Source: Manduca sexta (lineage: Eukaryota > Arthropoda > Insecta > Lepidoptera > Sphingidae). From it: 64,000 nt of DNA. A program made the position numbers and the translations under genes. Positions 1-12,365 of the stretch are shown one piece after another (the first letter of the stretch is position 1; every line of letters begins with the position of its first letter). The stretch covers positions 434,001 to 498,000 of the forward strand of contig NC_051139.1 in NCBI RefSeq assembly GCF_014839805.1, read 5' to 3'. The notes beneath the pieces are model-generated. The model saw nothing but the letters and a program-made list of their open reading frames with translations, was not told the DNA's origin and ran no database searches.

Positions 1-686
1 AGGTGTTGTTAACAAGTAAGTCAATTAAAACTTTATGCAAATTATTTTTAATCTGGGGAATAGAAAGGATTATTTAAAATCTATTTACTTAATAATCACT
101 ACACGGAAAGATTAAAATACCTCTGCCTACCCTTCTAGGGAACAGGCGTGTATAAAATACCCGAGAAACCCGCAATATCAAGTATTAAATAATAAAACAG
201 TGAAAATGACCGCTAAAGTTTTACGATGATTTACGCGAAACCTTCGATAATAAAAGAAAAAATTCCATCGCGATACAGAATTTATAGCTGCGTCAATTCT
301 TGGCTCTGGAAATAAAACAATGTAAGTAATTTATATCCAAAGAATTCCGTCATAACAGAATTTAAAACTTTCATAACGAAGAGAATCGTTTTTAACATAC
401 CACAGTAATTATATTGTATAAAAAATTGGTTCGTGAAATTTGTAGAAAAATAAGAGCAATGGAGTAAAATTACGGAATAAGATTATTAGAGATACAGAAG
501 GAAACTATTTTGCATGAATGATAATATGTGAGAGTCTACTTTACCTCAGTCCATGACTGGTAGGTGGGAGGTCTCTCGTATCTGTTATGTTCCGACTTGA
601 AGAACATATTTTGGTACAAATAAGCCATCATCGATACATACTTTAGACTCCATGAATTACGTAAAAGTAATTTTTTTTGAGTGTAA
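1..686. other. Non-genic AT-rich stretch
   Basis: AT-rich sequence with stops in all frames at short intervals. I see no exon-like open frame with splice signals, no RNA gene and no repeat family recognised elsewhere in the window. Confidence 0.6.
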
Positions 687-945
687 GGACTACCGAGACG
701 AATATCCGCACAAAACTCAAGGGCACGCATCTCTGACTTTAGCAAAGTAATGTGTATTTTTTGGAATTATCCTTTAGTTTAAAGGTGAAGGAACATATCG
801 TGGAGAGTCCTGCATACTTTAATATTACCACGGAATACAACTACGCCACCGAGGAAGTCACTATCTTGAAACAAAATATTTTCCTAATTCCTTGCTGCCA
901 GCCAAAAACCCTAAACCTAAACATACAAAAATTTAATTTCGAATA
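687..945 (+). mobile_element. Degenerate tRNA-derived SINE (family 1)
   Basis: The stretch around 687-735 matches the tRNA-related head of the better SINE copies at 15851 and 30600: a run like ggactaccgagacgaat, then a decayed B box and gggcacgcatctctgactt. It is followed by aaaggtgaaggaacat and a cctgcata block, the usual body of this family. The 3' half is hard to follow and no target-site duplication could be seen, so this is an old, non-functional copy. Boundaries are approximate. Confidence 0.6.
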
Positions 946-1170
946 AATAGATTTTAGCCGGCAGTTCGTTAGTTCTCTCGGACCGAAGCTCTCAATCGTG
1001 TAATAGCGTCTCGATATCACTTTGAGCCGAGAACCGTAAAATATCTGCGCTATATCATTTGTAGCGCGCCTAGACTCAACGTTAACATACGTTTAAAATA
1101 CCGTTTGTAAATTATATGTTTATAAGTTTTATTTAAGGCCTGTTGCACGATGTCGGGACGCTTATATTTG

Positions 1171-1230
1171 AATATAATATAGGGTGATTAAATAAAAGTA
1201 AATATAATATAGGCCGATTAAATAAAAGTA
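1171..1230. repeat. Tandem duplication of a 30-bp unit
   Basis: Positions 1171-1200 and 1201-1230 are two adjacent copies of the same 30-bp AT-rich unit. They differ at only two positions (gggtga against ggccga in the middle). Confidence 0.9.
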
Positions 1231-1994
1231 AAAATAAATTGTAGACAAGAGGTACATTGTCTTATAGGCGGACTGGCCGATAACGTTTACCTGAACATTG
1301 TTAAACAGGCTCTTATAGAACGCTTATTATCAAATATGATAATAATAAGTAATAATTAAGATTTTCTTTGCTAATCTAAAATTACACTTTCAAGTTTTAT
1401 AAACAAATGCGTGCTATAATCACTGTTATCACTTCCAGGCTTGACGTTTCCCTTTCTACTAGAAGTTAAAATGAATTCCTACGTTGAAATCTCCCAACTC
1501 TGACCATAATAATCCGCGTGTATCCGCAAAAACTGGCTTTATCCGCACAGATCCCGGTGCACTGTTACGTATATTGCATATTCATGGCGTGGTCGAGACT
1601 TTTTGCCAAAAAAATACACGCCTTTTATTGTCTATGATTTGCGATTCCTTTGTGGTATTTTCAAATGTCCATTTTCACGTATTTTTTGTGTTAATGTACT
1701 GTCTTTCACGAATATGAGTATAAAAGGGTGGTTTTAGTAAATTACTAGTTTCAGATCGTGACACTAGACATCAAGTTTTTTTCGTAGCGAAATCCCATTG
1801 TCACTTTACTGGGTAAAGTATTATACGGTATACATTTTCTTTTAAAAACATAATACATTTGATATATTTTTTAATGCTCTTGAATTACCAAATGAACATG
1901 CCGTTTGCTCAGGCAAATTAGCAACACCGTATAGAACTTGAGTTTGCTAATGGTAGGATATATTTTATATTTTCCCAGATAGTGATTAGCGTAC
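1231..1994. other. Non-genic stretch
   Basis: No supported gene. A 77-codon plus-strand frame at 1484-1717 has no recognisable domain, no splice context and no counterpart elsewhere, so I treat it as chance. Confidence 0.5.
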
Positions 1995-2185
1995 AGAAAG
2001 TGTTTAAATCCGCTATAGTGGCCCACGTAAGTGTCGCGTTCCAGAATCAGCCTATGTATATCAAGTTCCAACAAGCCGGCATACGTATGTCGACTGCCGA
2101 GGGGTAATCATCCCTCGTCAGTCACCATTCTATTACATCCCACTCTATTTACCATTAGGTATAGTGTGGGCACTTTGCTGTGACC
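1995..2185. repeat. Dispersed repeat, family C
   Basis: This stretch shares the blocks tagtggcccacgtaagtg, atcagcctatgtatatc, caacaagccggcata and accattaggt...agtg with 10640-10866 and 24651-24860, in the same order and orientation. The frames inside it resemble each other between copies only because the DNA is repeated. I cannot assign it to a named element class; no terminal inverted repeats or tail were seen. Confidence 0.75.
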
Positions 2186-2311
2186 CTAAAAAAAAAGAAT
2201 TTTAAAAAACTTTGTCCTCACTATAAGACATAAGATTTTTAGTCCCATAATGCATCAATCGTTTAAATATCTTGTGGACTTAGGAGACAATAACGTATGG
2301 AATCTTTATCT

Positions 2312-2489
2312 ATCAGTGGTGAAGAGTCAAGTTTTTGAAATGGTAACCCGATGGAAAAAAAATGCCTTAGTTAACATATCGCAACCAATTACTAGAAAAA
2401 TAAAATAAGATAATCGTAAACCGGCTTCCCTTTTAGGTGTAAAAGGGAAGCCGGTAGGAATCGGGTTGTATGGACGTTTCGCCACTGAT
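2312..2489. mobile_element. Small inverted-repeat (MITE-like) element with internal hairpin
   Basis: The ends are inverted: atcagtgg at 2312-2319 and ccactgat at 2482-2489, with further pairing of acccgat near 2347 against aatcgggt near 2459. Inside lies a perfect hairpin: a 15-nt arm at 2420-2434, a 6-nt loop, and the complementary arm at 2441-2455. The arms contain ggcttccctttt. Related sequence (cagtggcgaaggat ... cagcttccctttt ... atcctttgccactg) sits at 5553-5716. The small size, terminal inverted repeats and lack of coding capacity fit a non-autonomous DNA element, but no clear target-site duplication was found. Confidence 0.55.
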
Positions 2490-3475
2490 CTATTTAACTT
2501 ATTCAGACCACAGATTTCCCAGTTTATATCCACAACACTCCAACGTCCTGCGTACCGTAGATTTGTGAACCAGTCACATAACACCCAATTTCGCCTAAAA
2601 AGAGTACTATACATTGCCAACAAATTCCATTTAAGCCGTTTCTAAGTTCACCACATTTATCGCGAGAGCTGTTTTTGCTCGCCATGTCCCGGTTTTTACT
2701 CTCTTCCGAGTAATAAAGTATATTAAGAGCACTTAAAGAGTTTATGTGGTCTATAGAAACACTAGTTGAATTTTGATGGACGATTGTTACTTTTATGTCG
2801 TTTTTACGGTTACTATAGCTTGATAACAGTGCGGGATAAGTAATATTTTATAAAAATTGCGTGACAAATAATTTTAAGCTTACCGAACGTCGCATAAAAT
2901 AGAGGAGGACCATATACTAAGGTTATCTGTTTGTGATTTAATTTGTATTATTTGTTGAAAATAAATTTGACTATAGATTAATGTTACTAAGACCAGGTGG
3001 CTTCCATTGACATGAAAGAAATTTATCTAAAATAACATTGTATTGTGGAAAAACTTTGCATCGCTTACCCTAAAATAAAGGTCTCTCGGTATAAATACTT
3101 CCATGTAAACATACCTGCAACAAAAATATTTTTATTAGTATTTTTTTTTTAATATCGGTATATTTTTTATGAAAGGTATCACACAGTCAAGCGTTTGTGT
3201 CCACTGCCATACATAAATATACACAATAACTAAACAAGAACTCGAGGCCCGTAACCAAGATTCTGATATCGACAAGTCAATCGCTATATCCCACACATAA
3301 AGTTAGCGTTTACGATTGTAAAAAGGCATCTTGGATTTTGCCTCAGGTGCCGCGCGACGTAGAAATTATAATCAAAGACTTCTCTTTTCAGTCCACAGCC
3401 CATATACGCTGCCACTAACATAGAAGCTAAATACACTATACGCGCAACGCTATATCAATATAATGTCCCTCGAAT
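2490..3475. other. Non-genic stretch
   Basis: About 1 kb of AT-rich sequence without a recognisable gene, RNA or repeat family. Confidence 0.5.
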
Positions 3476-3478
3476 GAC

Positions 3479-3593
3479 ATCATCATCATCATCAGTCGCA
3501 TGGAGCCTCCCCCAATGATTCCCAGATCTCCCTATTGGAAGCGGAATGCATCCAACGACCTCCTGCGACTTTTATGAGGTCATCTGTCCACGA
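3479..3593 (-). mobile_element. RTE-type retrotransposon 3' end (5'-truncated)
   Basis: On the minus strand, 3590 to 3492 reads as 33 open codons ending in a stop. It begins WTDDLIKVAGGRWM and ends with W-E-S-L-G-E-A. This is the C-terminal tail typical of lepidopteran RTE endonuclease-reverse transcriptases (the general pattern is W-T-D-D ... W-M ... W ... L-G-E-A-Y). The stop is followed by a (TGA)n run at 3479-3493, the usual RTE 3' tail. Only the last ~115 bp are present, so this is a dead-on-arrival 5'-truncated insertion. Confidence 0.8.
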
Positions 3594-3602
3594 ATAACAT
3601 AA

Positions 3603-3875
3603 TTTTTAGTTAATTCCATTATCACGCATTATCCCCGAAGGGATATGCAAAGGCGCAACCAAGGCACCAACTTCGCCGTGTGTGCCGTCCCATGATGTCA
3701 TAGGGGGCGAGCCTATCGCCATATCGGGCACAAATTTCAGACTTCGGTCTAATACTGAGCAGAAAAATCCAAATATCACTTTGCCTGACCCGAATTCGAA
3801 CCTAGGACCTCAGAGCGCTATCGTACCGCGCATGCAGTACAACTACGCCACCGATGCAGTCCGTAATTCCGCTGA
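3603..3875 (-). mobile_element. tRNA-derived SINE (family 2)
   Basis: Read on the minus strand from about 3875, it starts with a tRNA-like head: an A-box-like tggcgtagttg, then a B-box-like aggttcgaattcg, then a non-tRNA body ending near gggataatgcgtgataat. The layout of split pol III boxes plus an unrelated body is that of a tRNA-derived SINE. It is a different family from the SINEs at 15851 and 30600. It lies about 10 bp from the RTE fragment, so one may have inserted near the other. Exact ends are not clear. Confidence 0.65.
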
Positions 3876-5340
3876 ATAATACCGACCTTAACTGAGACCT
3901 TGTCAGTCTGCCACAGCATTTACGAAGTACGAAGTAAGTAATGTACGGGACAGTTCGCACACAAGCATAATTTGAGGAAATGCTTCGCGAATTCATTTAC
4001 AGCGAGCAAGAGCCGTAAATCTGCCGAGGGGTCTGCCCGTCGTCGTCACTTACTACGTGGACATGGCGGCCGCGAAACCAACGGTAATTCTAAAGCTTAC
4101 TTAAAAAAATACTCAGCAAAATATTTTTTGAAATGTAAAATACAGAAATAGACAGTAATGTTTTTATCACCTTATTGGTACCAGCCATTTTTTTATCGTG
4201 TTGGGCTCGACCAGGGCGAGTATTTGCGCGACAATTTAGATCAAGTTTGTTTTTAAATATAGTTTGCTATTTAAAGTGAAGCTTTCTTTGACAAAAAAAT
4301 TATGACACTCTTTTTGTTATATTATCATAATCTTTAAAAGTATATCTCTATTGTTTAAAAACATGGCTCAATTCAATCTACAAAATCCAACGAATTTTTA
4401 TTTAACTAGATTCTAACACCGCTAATTTTATAGCTGCAAGCCGAAATATTTATAACGTAGACGTAGTGACTGCCTGACATCTACAATTTACACACAACAG
4501 TCCTTAATGCAAGGCGTTAATGGTGAAATTCGTGTGCACACAATTCTGTTTACTGATGTCACTGAATTAGCACTTAGTTGAGTCCCCAGCATTCCAGGGG
4601 CTGCGGGCTTCCGCGTTTACATATTGACTTGGGAACTGGTTGTCTATTGTGATTTTTATTTATAGATATTGATCGTATTCTGTCTATGAAGATGGTTTGT
4701 TTATTTATTTATTTAAAACTTTATTGTACACCGTAAATATAAGAAACAAGACAAATTTGTATAGACAGTGGAAATGATTAAAACTTTAATATTTTAACCA
4801 CCGTTCGATCGTTTGTTTTGTATGCTGAAACACTTAGTACCTTCCAGTAGCTGGGCTATCCAGATGAGTTTAAGCTTGGTTCCTAGCCGCTTCTAATTTC
4901 AAAATGACCTCAACACTTTTCCCTTGTCTTTTTCATTTCAAGAACAATCCCTTACCAATAAAGCAAATTATTACGGAACAGATTTTACTAACTCTAAAAT
5001 GAATTATACGTTTCTTAAGCAAGTAAGAATCAAATTATTAAGAAAAAATATTTTAAATACGAGTATTGTATTTAGAGCAAGGAACGCTCTACAAATTGTT
5101 CGTCTCTGAGCAATTTATTTTGATTCAATAAATTCACTAATTTCGTGTACACAAGTACGCCTGAATAATTTACAGAATAATGAAATAACGAAATTCAGCG
5201 AAGTGTGCGCGACGATACAAAATCAATTTTGTTTAGAATGATGTAAAATAATGTTACGTTCTACTATCGTGTATTGATAATCAGTGATTTACTTCGTCCG
5301 GAAAATATACGAGGTTTGTGTTAGGTTTTGGCGATGTACA
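3876..5340. other. Non-genic stretch with a retroelement-like tail
   Basis: No gene recognised. Around 4697-4735 a (TTTA)n run is followed by aaaactttattgtaca. On the minus strand this reads as a polyadenylation-type AATAAAG followed by (TAAA)n, the look of a short 3' fragment of a non-LTR element. A 61-codon frame at 4924-5109 has no family signature. Confidence 0.4.
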
Positions 5341-5716
5341 CTGGGAATCAATGAAGGGTCTACATGACCCGATTCCTGTCGACTTCCATTCATGTAGAAT
5401 TTAGAATGTAGTGTTAATACCTACGTGAAATAGAAACATGATGATGATGCGGGTTAATATCAATATCATAAAATGCGTGCTACTGTCTTCCAGGAGTTGC
5501 TGCGTGCTACTGTTGATCCAGGCTTACGGGAGTAGCAGTTGTGGGTGTGAGACAGTGGCGAAGGATCTATGTAACCTTATTCCTGTCAGCTTCCCTTTTG
5601 TAATTTATGTAAAATCTAATATCATTAGAACGATTTCCAGGCCGTATTTATGCATATTAGTAAAACTTGTCGGTTGTGTCGGGTTCTCTTTTGGAAAACT
5701 TCATCCTTTGCCACTG
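5341..5716. repeat. Two fragments related to the 2312-2489 element
   Basis: At about 5355-5395 there is gaagggtctacatgacccg followed by attcctgtcgacttcc. At 5553-5716 there is cagtggcgaaggat ... ttattcctgtcagcttcccttt ... atcctttgccactg, with the two ends inverted relative to each other. Both share the core of the MITE-like element upstream. The second copy runs across the left end of the duplicated segment (5677). Confidence 0.5.
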
Positions 5717-5879
5717 GTGTGAGGGGAGATAGTCTCATTCTTCATCAGTCGTCAGGTGTACAAGATGTAAATAAAGAATTACATCAGATCTTATCATTTT
5801 ATTTAATTCAACAAGTCCTCGTAGATTTTTCGATCATGTCTGCTTCTACCAGCATGTATCCCACTTCAAAGTAAGATCA

Positions 5880-8072
5880 TCGCAACCTATCCCGCATGCT
5901 GCAAGAATGATTTTGCCTGATGATAAGGCTCTAGGGGATACATTAGACAATTACTTATGATAATTTGACAATTTACTATACATATAATAAACGTAGCTCG
6001 TGTAAAAGCGACCGACGATAATTGCCATAGTACGCAGTCTCTAATTAGTATCTTCTTACCTCTAGTCTCATATGTAAATTATTCCTTGAAACTGTCCTTT
6101 TCAGTTAAGCTTCTAATCATTCCTATTTCCGAAGCAGCGAAATTAACGGCTCTACGTTGGCACCTGTCACTTTGAATGTCAGAGAATAAAATGTGACACA
6201 AACTGTAATATTTTTTGCGCCTTGGAAATTCTTAAATATTTTTAGCAATGATGAACAGTATTTATAGAAGGTAGTGTGCTTATGATTAGCTGAAATTTTG
6301 TTTGTTATATATACTCTCTGCAAGTTGTGAATATTTTTATGGTTTCTATTTATTGAATTTCGAGTTAAAATGTAACCTGCATAGAACAATCTGTCTATTT
6401 AACATGCTTTGACTTGACGGGTCAGTAAGTTATACTATAGGTATATTTGCCATATATTTTAAAATAAAGTCTCGCAGTCTTTCACTAATTTCAGAAATTT
6501 CATATTGCTATTTAATATATTCGACTGCGTTTCATTTTACTCAAGCTCTATAAAAAGAAAAATATTCGTGCATAGTTTATAAAAAAAATACACGCGTCGA
6601 CAAGACAGACTACGGGGGTAATTTATGCGTTATGTGGTTACGGCGTAGACGCTACGACGTAGCACTTTTGTAGAGACGCGTAGCACAAGTAGGCGCTATT
6701 TTTACATTACCTTATCACATCCCAGTGAATTGAGGAAGTAGGGGCGTCTTTTCCATATCGTTTTTTAATTTCCGCCATCTTATCGCCATGGAAAGAAAAT
6801 GTCTACGTGGTTTCGTTAAGGTTATTAGTAAAACGTTTACAGATTTCGATTTTTTCGGATGGATGGTTTATTGAGGTGTACGTTTTTAGTGACTATGTAA
6901 GGGCTAATTTTGATTTAATATAGTAGTTAGTTAGTGTAATATAACAATTTTTGTTATTGTATTTTTTTTATTATTGTCTAATGTCTATGTAAAAATTCTG
7001 TGAATACAAAACACCAATTTGAAACATTTAAAACAATGATGAAAGTTTTTTTTTTATTTAGAAATGTCTTTATCTTTAGAATACTTATTATTTTCCTAAA
7101 AAAAAAAAAAAAAAAAAAAACAGCCTTCATTACATAAAATGTATTAACAATAATCCATAGTTGAAATAAGTGGCACAAAGTGTTCGCCATCCCAATTAGC
7201 GTAGACAGTCTGAGGTCCAAGTTTTAATGGGCTCCAGGCGGCGAGATAAGAGCCCCAAGGAAACTCAACGAGCAATGTTTAATTTAATAAGTTGTGTTTT
7301 GAGAGGCCAGCGTAATAGTTAATTACAGTGTAGTGTGCACGGGCCTTTACACGTAAAACACCTGAAGATATGTCTGGAGTAGTTGTACATAAATAGGGAT
7401 GTATATATGCAAATACATACGTATGAAATGTGTTGCCGTGTTTGTACTAGAGTGGATATCGATCCATGAAGGAATTATAAGCATAAGATTGTTTTCTTAA
7501 GATTACTGATTAATCATTGTAACTTATTGTTTTTTCTTGAAAGCGACATTTACAATCTTTCACTAATTATTTACTAATACGTAAATGCAAGTTTGTGAAT
7601 ATGTCTGAATTTTTGTTAAAATAACCGTTATAATTACGGTATATTATGCATCCAGATTAATTTAATTTCAATGAACTGTATAAAACAAGAGCTTACTTAT
7701 TAATCTGAACTCCGAAACAAAAAACATGATTGTAAAATTTCATTAAAATAAATTTACAATTCTCCGAGAGTTAAATACTCGAAAGTCGAATGCACGTAGG
7801 TTTATTTGATTATTTCTGTAAACAGATGTAATACATGTTTTAATTTCGGAACGGAGAGAGCATACGCTCTTGTCAGGGTTTATCCCGTACTCCATATTTG
7901 TTTATTCATCATGTAAGCAATTAATTTCTCTTAAATATGAAAGAGATTTAAAGATAAATACATAATACCTATATAAAGGATGGAAAAATGTATGTTTATA
8001 TTAATAAAACATATAAAAATACGTCATCTAATAGTTTTTTTTTAATAGAACCGGGACACGCAGCGTTGGCAG
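5880..8072. other. Non-genic stretch in copy A (counterpart 20025-22173 in copy B)
   Basis: AT-rich DNA shared by both copies. The frames at 6123-6389 and 20272-20538 (minus) differ by a few residues, but they carry no domain signature and no splice signals I can defend. I see no gene here. Confidence 0.5.
7098..7120. repeat. Poly(A) tract present in copy A only
   Basis: Twenty-three A in a row, followed by about 30 bp that copy B also lacks. Copy B reads cctaaataaaataaac at the same point (about 21240). This is a length polymorphism between the two copies. Confidence 0.9.
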
Positions 8073-8088
8073 CCCCCCCCCCCCCCCA

Positions 8089-8226
8089 CGAGATGGACCG
8101 ACCATCTGGTGAGGGTCGCCAGAGTCCGATGGATGAGGGCCGCCTAGGACCGGTTCTTATGGCGCTCAATGGGGAGGCCTATGTCCAGCAGTGGACGATC
8201 CCCGGCATTGAAATGATGATGATGAA
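8089..8226 (+). mobile_element. RTE-type retrotransposon 3' end, copy A
   Basis: Reading from 8091, one frame gives RWTDHLVRVARVRWMRAA, then a stop, then D-R-F-L-W. Another frame then gives GEAYVQQWT. Together these are the C-terminal tail of a lepidopteran RTE reverse transcriptase, broken by a stop and a frame change. It ends in atgatgatgatg, the family's 3' tail. Just upstream is a run of 15 C at 8073-8087. It is a 5'-truncated, dead copy present in both duplicated segments. Confidence 0.8.
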
Positions 8227-10170
8227 TAGTTTTTATAGACTAGTAATAGATTTTGTGTATAGTTGAGGTATATTGGATACTAGAACCCATAGACCACGGC
8301 TGAACTTTGCAACGAAATCCGCTCAGATGGTTTTTTTGTGGCGCACGAAAATACTTATTACTTATTATTAGAATATATTGATTATTACAAGTATAGATTA
8401 TTATTCTTTTTCGTAATTCAAATATAAAACTAGACAATATGTCCTGGTTTGTGAATTCAAAAATTCCAAACCCCAAAAATAAAGTACGAAAATGCACCGC
8501 AACAAAGTTTCCGCAACACCCGAGTCCTTATTAAAACTCAACTCAAAAATGCAAATTAAACGTCAAACTTTTGATGAAAAATCAGAGCAGCCAACATACA
8601 TTTGCCGTTGAGAATGTTCAAACATAATTAGCTTTGTATATCAGACAGCCGCAAATGTAATTTGGCGTCAACCTCCCCTATTTTGTATACCTAATTAACT
8701 CTGTCAGTTGCATCTTAGGTTCGCTGTGTTTGCACCCGCAACGGGACTTGGCATGACATCTTAATATTTACAGTTGGTGCTGAATTAATCTTAAAAGCTC
8801 CCAGGGCTTGAACAAAAACAATTTATGCAGCTGAACAGCTGACGAGACGAGCGCTGGTTGCTCATAAGTTGTTCACAAAACTTCGATATAGTAATTAGCA
8901 CTCGTAACGAAATGTTAGTAAAGTCTTTATTTAATAATTCAAGAACATAATTGAAGTTATAGTGTTTGAAGGAAGAAATATATGTCGGAGATCAAGCCAA
9001 TTATTGCTTTCATAATGGGAGTTGAGGCTTTGCATCAAGCGGGATCAAGACACCATTAAGTTGTTCACCTGGTAAGAAGAACACGACAGACTATACACTG
9101 CTGCTTGGCGACAGAAATAAACATTGCGGTGGTACCTACCCAGGCGGACTCCCACATATGAAAGACCTACCACCAGCATTTTGCGTGATCAATTTTATTG
9201 TCAAATCCACATGGATTTGAGGTGACATCACCTGAATGCTTAGCGGTTGCTTCAATATTAAACTAGAACTTGTTCCTACAATGTTCAATGTGACTGTGGT
9301 TTACATAATTAAATGTAACGTATCTCGTTTTGCAGTTTACTATGCAAACTTACCAAATCAAAGCGTGAAATTAGTCTAAAACTAAATATACTAATATCTG
9401 CTGACCATCGCACCGTGAGTACAAGTGGCATAAATCGATAATTGCGCAAATTGAGATAATTACATAATATTTGAATACTAGTTATTGACGCTTAGCGTCA
9501 GGTGAATGATTCGGCATTCAGTCAATTTGTAACATAATTAAAACACGTAAATGATAAAAAAAAACAATACGTTATGTACTTTTACAATCAATATAAATTA
9601 TTTATAAGGTAGTGTAACCGAAGAAAGCCTGTTTCCTAGCAAGGCCCACTATTCATGTTCTCGATTTTTTTTTATTTGTAAGTCAACAACGTATAACGAT
9701 TTCTTGTTAGTTTTTTATTATAATATTTTATAATATGTCATGATATGGTGTAATTTTCTCAAAGGTATTTTTATTTTAACTTCAATGAAACGATTTTATT
9801 AAGATTTTAAAATTTGGTGGGCCTACAAGGGTTCTTTTAACTTAAGAATAATTCATAAAAAAACACAGCACTCTTTATTTCTCCTCTTTCGAAATAATAC
9901 GTTTTCGGGATTATATCACTTCACTATTGAATCGATATTTCAGTACGCTCCAAACTTACCACGCATTCTACCAGCTAGCAATGCAAATTGCTGTCCGTTT
10001 CGGTCAATATTGAACTATTATAAATTAGGCAGTGCAAGTCAATCAGGCGGTTTGTTTGCTCTTTTCGGACCGAACGAATGACGGAATTGTCGGAAATATT
10101 TTTTATCTTTTTATGTAAATCATCAGGCGACTGTGTCAATCTCACGTTATGCTTTTTTTTCAGGTTTACT
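8227..10170. other. Non-genic stretch in copy A (counterpart 22319-24262 in copy B)
   Basis: No gene, RNA or repeat family recognised. Short inverted pairs occur (for example tgacgc-tta-gcgtca near 9486), but none with the context of a functional RNA. Confidence 0.5.
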
Positions 10171-10470
10171 TCAGCATAGTATTATATACTATTCCACTGT
10201 CGGGCAAGAGCTTCCTCTACTACTGAGAAGGTTTTAGGCCTTAGTCCAGTACGCTGGCCTTTGCGGGTTTGGTAGACTTCACACACCTTCGAAATTCTTT
10301 TGGAGAATTTTGAATAGGTTTTCTTCTGATGTATTTCATCGCCGTTTAAGCAAGCAATAATTTACAAAGAATACACATATAATATTTAAGAAAAGTAAGA
10401 GGTGTCGTTGGATTTTGAAACTGTGGACCTTCGTCTCGGCAGTCCGTGCCTTCTCAACTAGCCTATAGCA
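10171..10470 (-). mobile_element. tRNA-derived SINE (family 1), copy A, diverged
   Basis: Plus-strand order is tail to head: cagcatagtattatatac, the ctactgagaaggttttaggcc block, ttggtagacttcacacacct, then ctcggcagtccgtgcc and a decayed tRNA head ending near ctagcctatagc. The order and spacing match the clean copy at 25264-25582. It is considerably mutated. Confidence 0.8.
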
Positions 10471-10639
10471 TATCATATCATGTTGCTAAAGTGTCAAAGT
10501 CTTGTGGACACTTATAATAGAATCCACGTCCAATACATAACTTACGAATACTTACAAGGTAGCAGACAATTATGACAAAGAAATTATTTAAATAGAGTTT
10601 AACAAAAACGAAAACATTATGTTTGCTGGTGGTAGCATA

Positions 10640-10866
10640 TTTTTTATATCCGCCCGGATAAAGACCACCATACACAATGTGTTAAAACGCGCCATAGTGG
10701 CCCACGTAAGTGTGTCGCGTTCCGGGTCCGGGATCAGCCTGTGTATATCCGGTTCTAACAAGCCGGCATAATTGTGTCGACCGTCGAGGGCTAGTAATCT
10801 CTCGTCAATTGACAGTCTATTGGACCTACTTTCGCTTACCATCAGGTGCAGTGAGGTCACTTAATA
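10640..10866. repeat. Dispersed repeat, family C, copy A
   Basis: Shares tatccgcccggata, tagtggcccacgtaagtg, atcagcctgtgtatatcc, acaagccggcataattg and accatcaggtgcagtgaggt with 24651-24860, and the central blocks with 1995-2185. Element class unknown. Confidence 0.75.
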
Positions 10867-12365
10867 AAAATAATAGTAGCCCGGTATATTAATCAAAATA
10901 ATATAGTGATATGCAATCAAATCAAGAATGGTAATAAGTTATTTTCTCTGTCTGCTCCTTTGAGATACAGGTGTGAACTAACAGTGTTAGGATAAAGGTA
11001 AGAGAATATGAATATTCATAACTTTTAGATTGATAATTCTAGTCCTCCTAGTTGGACACGAGGTGAGAAACTATTATAATGCGAAATAACAAGGTTTTAA
11101 CGAGTTTTACAAAGTTAAGACTAGACTTTGTCATTGGAAAATTTAAATTAATTGTTTTTTTTATGGTCGAATAACGGGCTAGTTTGCCTGAAGGCACGGA
11201 ATATTTATCATTGATCGACATGACTGATAAGAAAGAAACTTACAAAATAATTTTTAAAACATTTATAGTTAAACATATAATTAAATAAAAATGCAATATA
11301 AAAATATTAATTACAATAAATATGAAAATGGAATAGAGCCAATTGTGGGGCCGCAGCGAGGTCGCGTATGTGGGTCGGCACTCGATGGTGCCAGCTTATT
11401 AAAATATTGTACCGCGCGGAAAAATTGGCAGCCAATCATTTTACCTCGACTAAATAATTATGTAGGTTTTTACTGATGACAGTGGCAACATTTTCAATTC
11501 GGAATTTAGATCGTATGTTTGCCTGATATTTAAGTTCAATTTAGTTATAGATTTGATTTTTTGCTTCTTATTCTTATTCTCAGATGTAGCTGACACTTAC
11601 GAGACGGTAATGCCATAAACACTCAGAGCAGTAGAAAATTATCAGTTACCAGAGGCATTAGTACCCGTTGGTACAATATGAGGCCATCTCTATACCTCTA
11701 CAAGTCGCCATTGTATACCAGTTTTCTAAAACTATATTGTAGTCGAGGCGGGGTTTAGGAAATATTTATCCCGTCTACTTACATAAATGTATGTATGTAA
11801 ATAACACATTGTAATTCTATTTGATGTTGGTTGTAATCTCGGAAGGAAAACACGCCGCGAGAAAATTAATTAAACCAGTTTCCACAAGAAACAACTCACG
11901 TACGTGATAAGGTAAGGAATAAATGGAACCTTAAGTTATGCTTTGTTTTACAATAGACTAGCGATTATGCATGTATATTTCCCGGTAGGGACATTTGGTA
12001 GCTTTAGGAAAACATTTAGAAATGGCAGAATAAAAAACTCTTTAGTAATAAAACAATTTTAGGGATTTGACGCGCTTTCTTATATTATATTTTTTTTGAC
12101 GTTTATAAGATTGCCTTCATGGTCACAGACTGAGGTATTGGTCGTCTGATAAGTCATATTACAATATCTACTTACATTTTACATTCATACGAAATTTTAA
12201 ATCGTTTAAGCTATTGATGGTCCGATCTACGCGGAGTAAGCTCACAGTGATGTCTGACATTCGCGTAAACATAAGAAATTATTATATCCAGTATTTCTAG
12301 CTTTGAACACACCTATATTTTATTGCTTAATATTCATTAATGTCTATTTGTTTTTGACGAAGTGC
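10867..12365. other. Non-genic stretch in copy A (counterpart 24861-26695 in copy B)
   Basis: No host gene supported. A 61-codon plus-strand frame at 11291-11476 recurs in copy B at 25635-25820 with few changes, which is expected from the near identity of the copies. Copy B differs here by the SINE at 25264-25582. Confidence 0.45.

Noticed and set aside
7988..8266. 92-codon plus-strand frame
   Set aside because: Its recognisable part (GEAYVQQWT) is the tail of an RTE reverse transcriptase entered in the wrong frame; not a host gene.
10588..10860. Minus-strand frame resembling one at 1871-2074
   Set aside because: The resemblance comes from the shared dispersed repeat C, not from a protein-coding gene.
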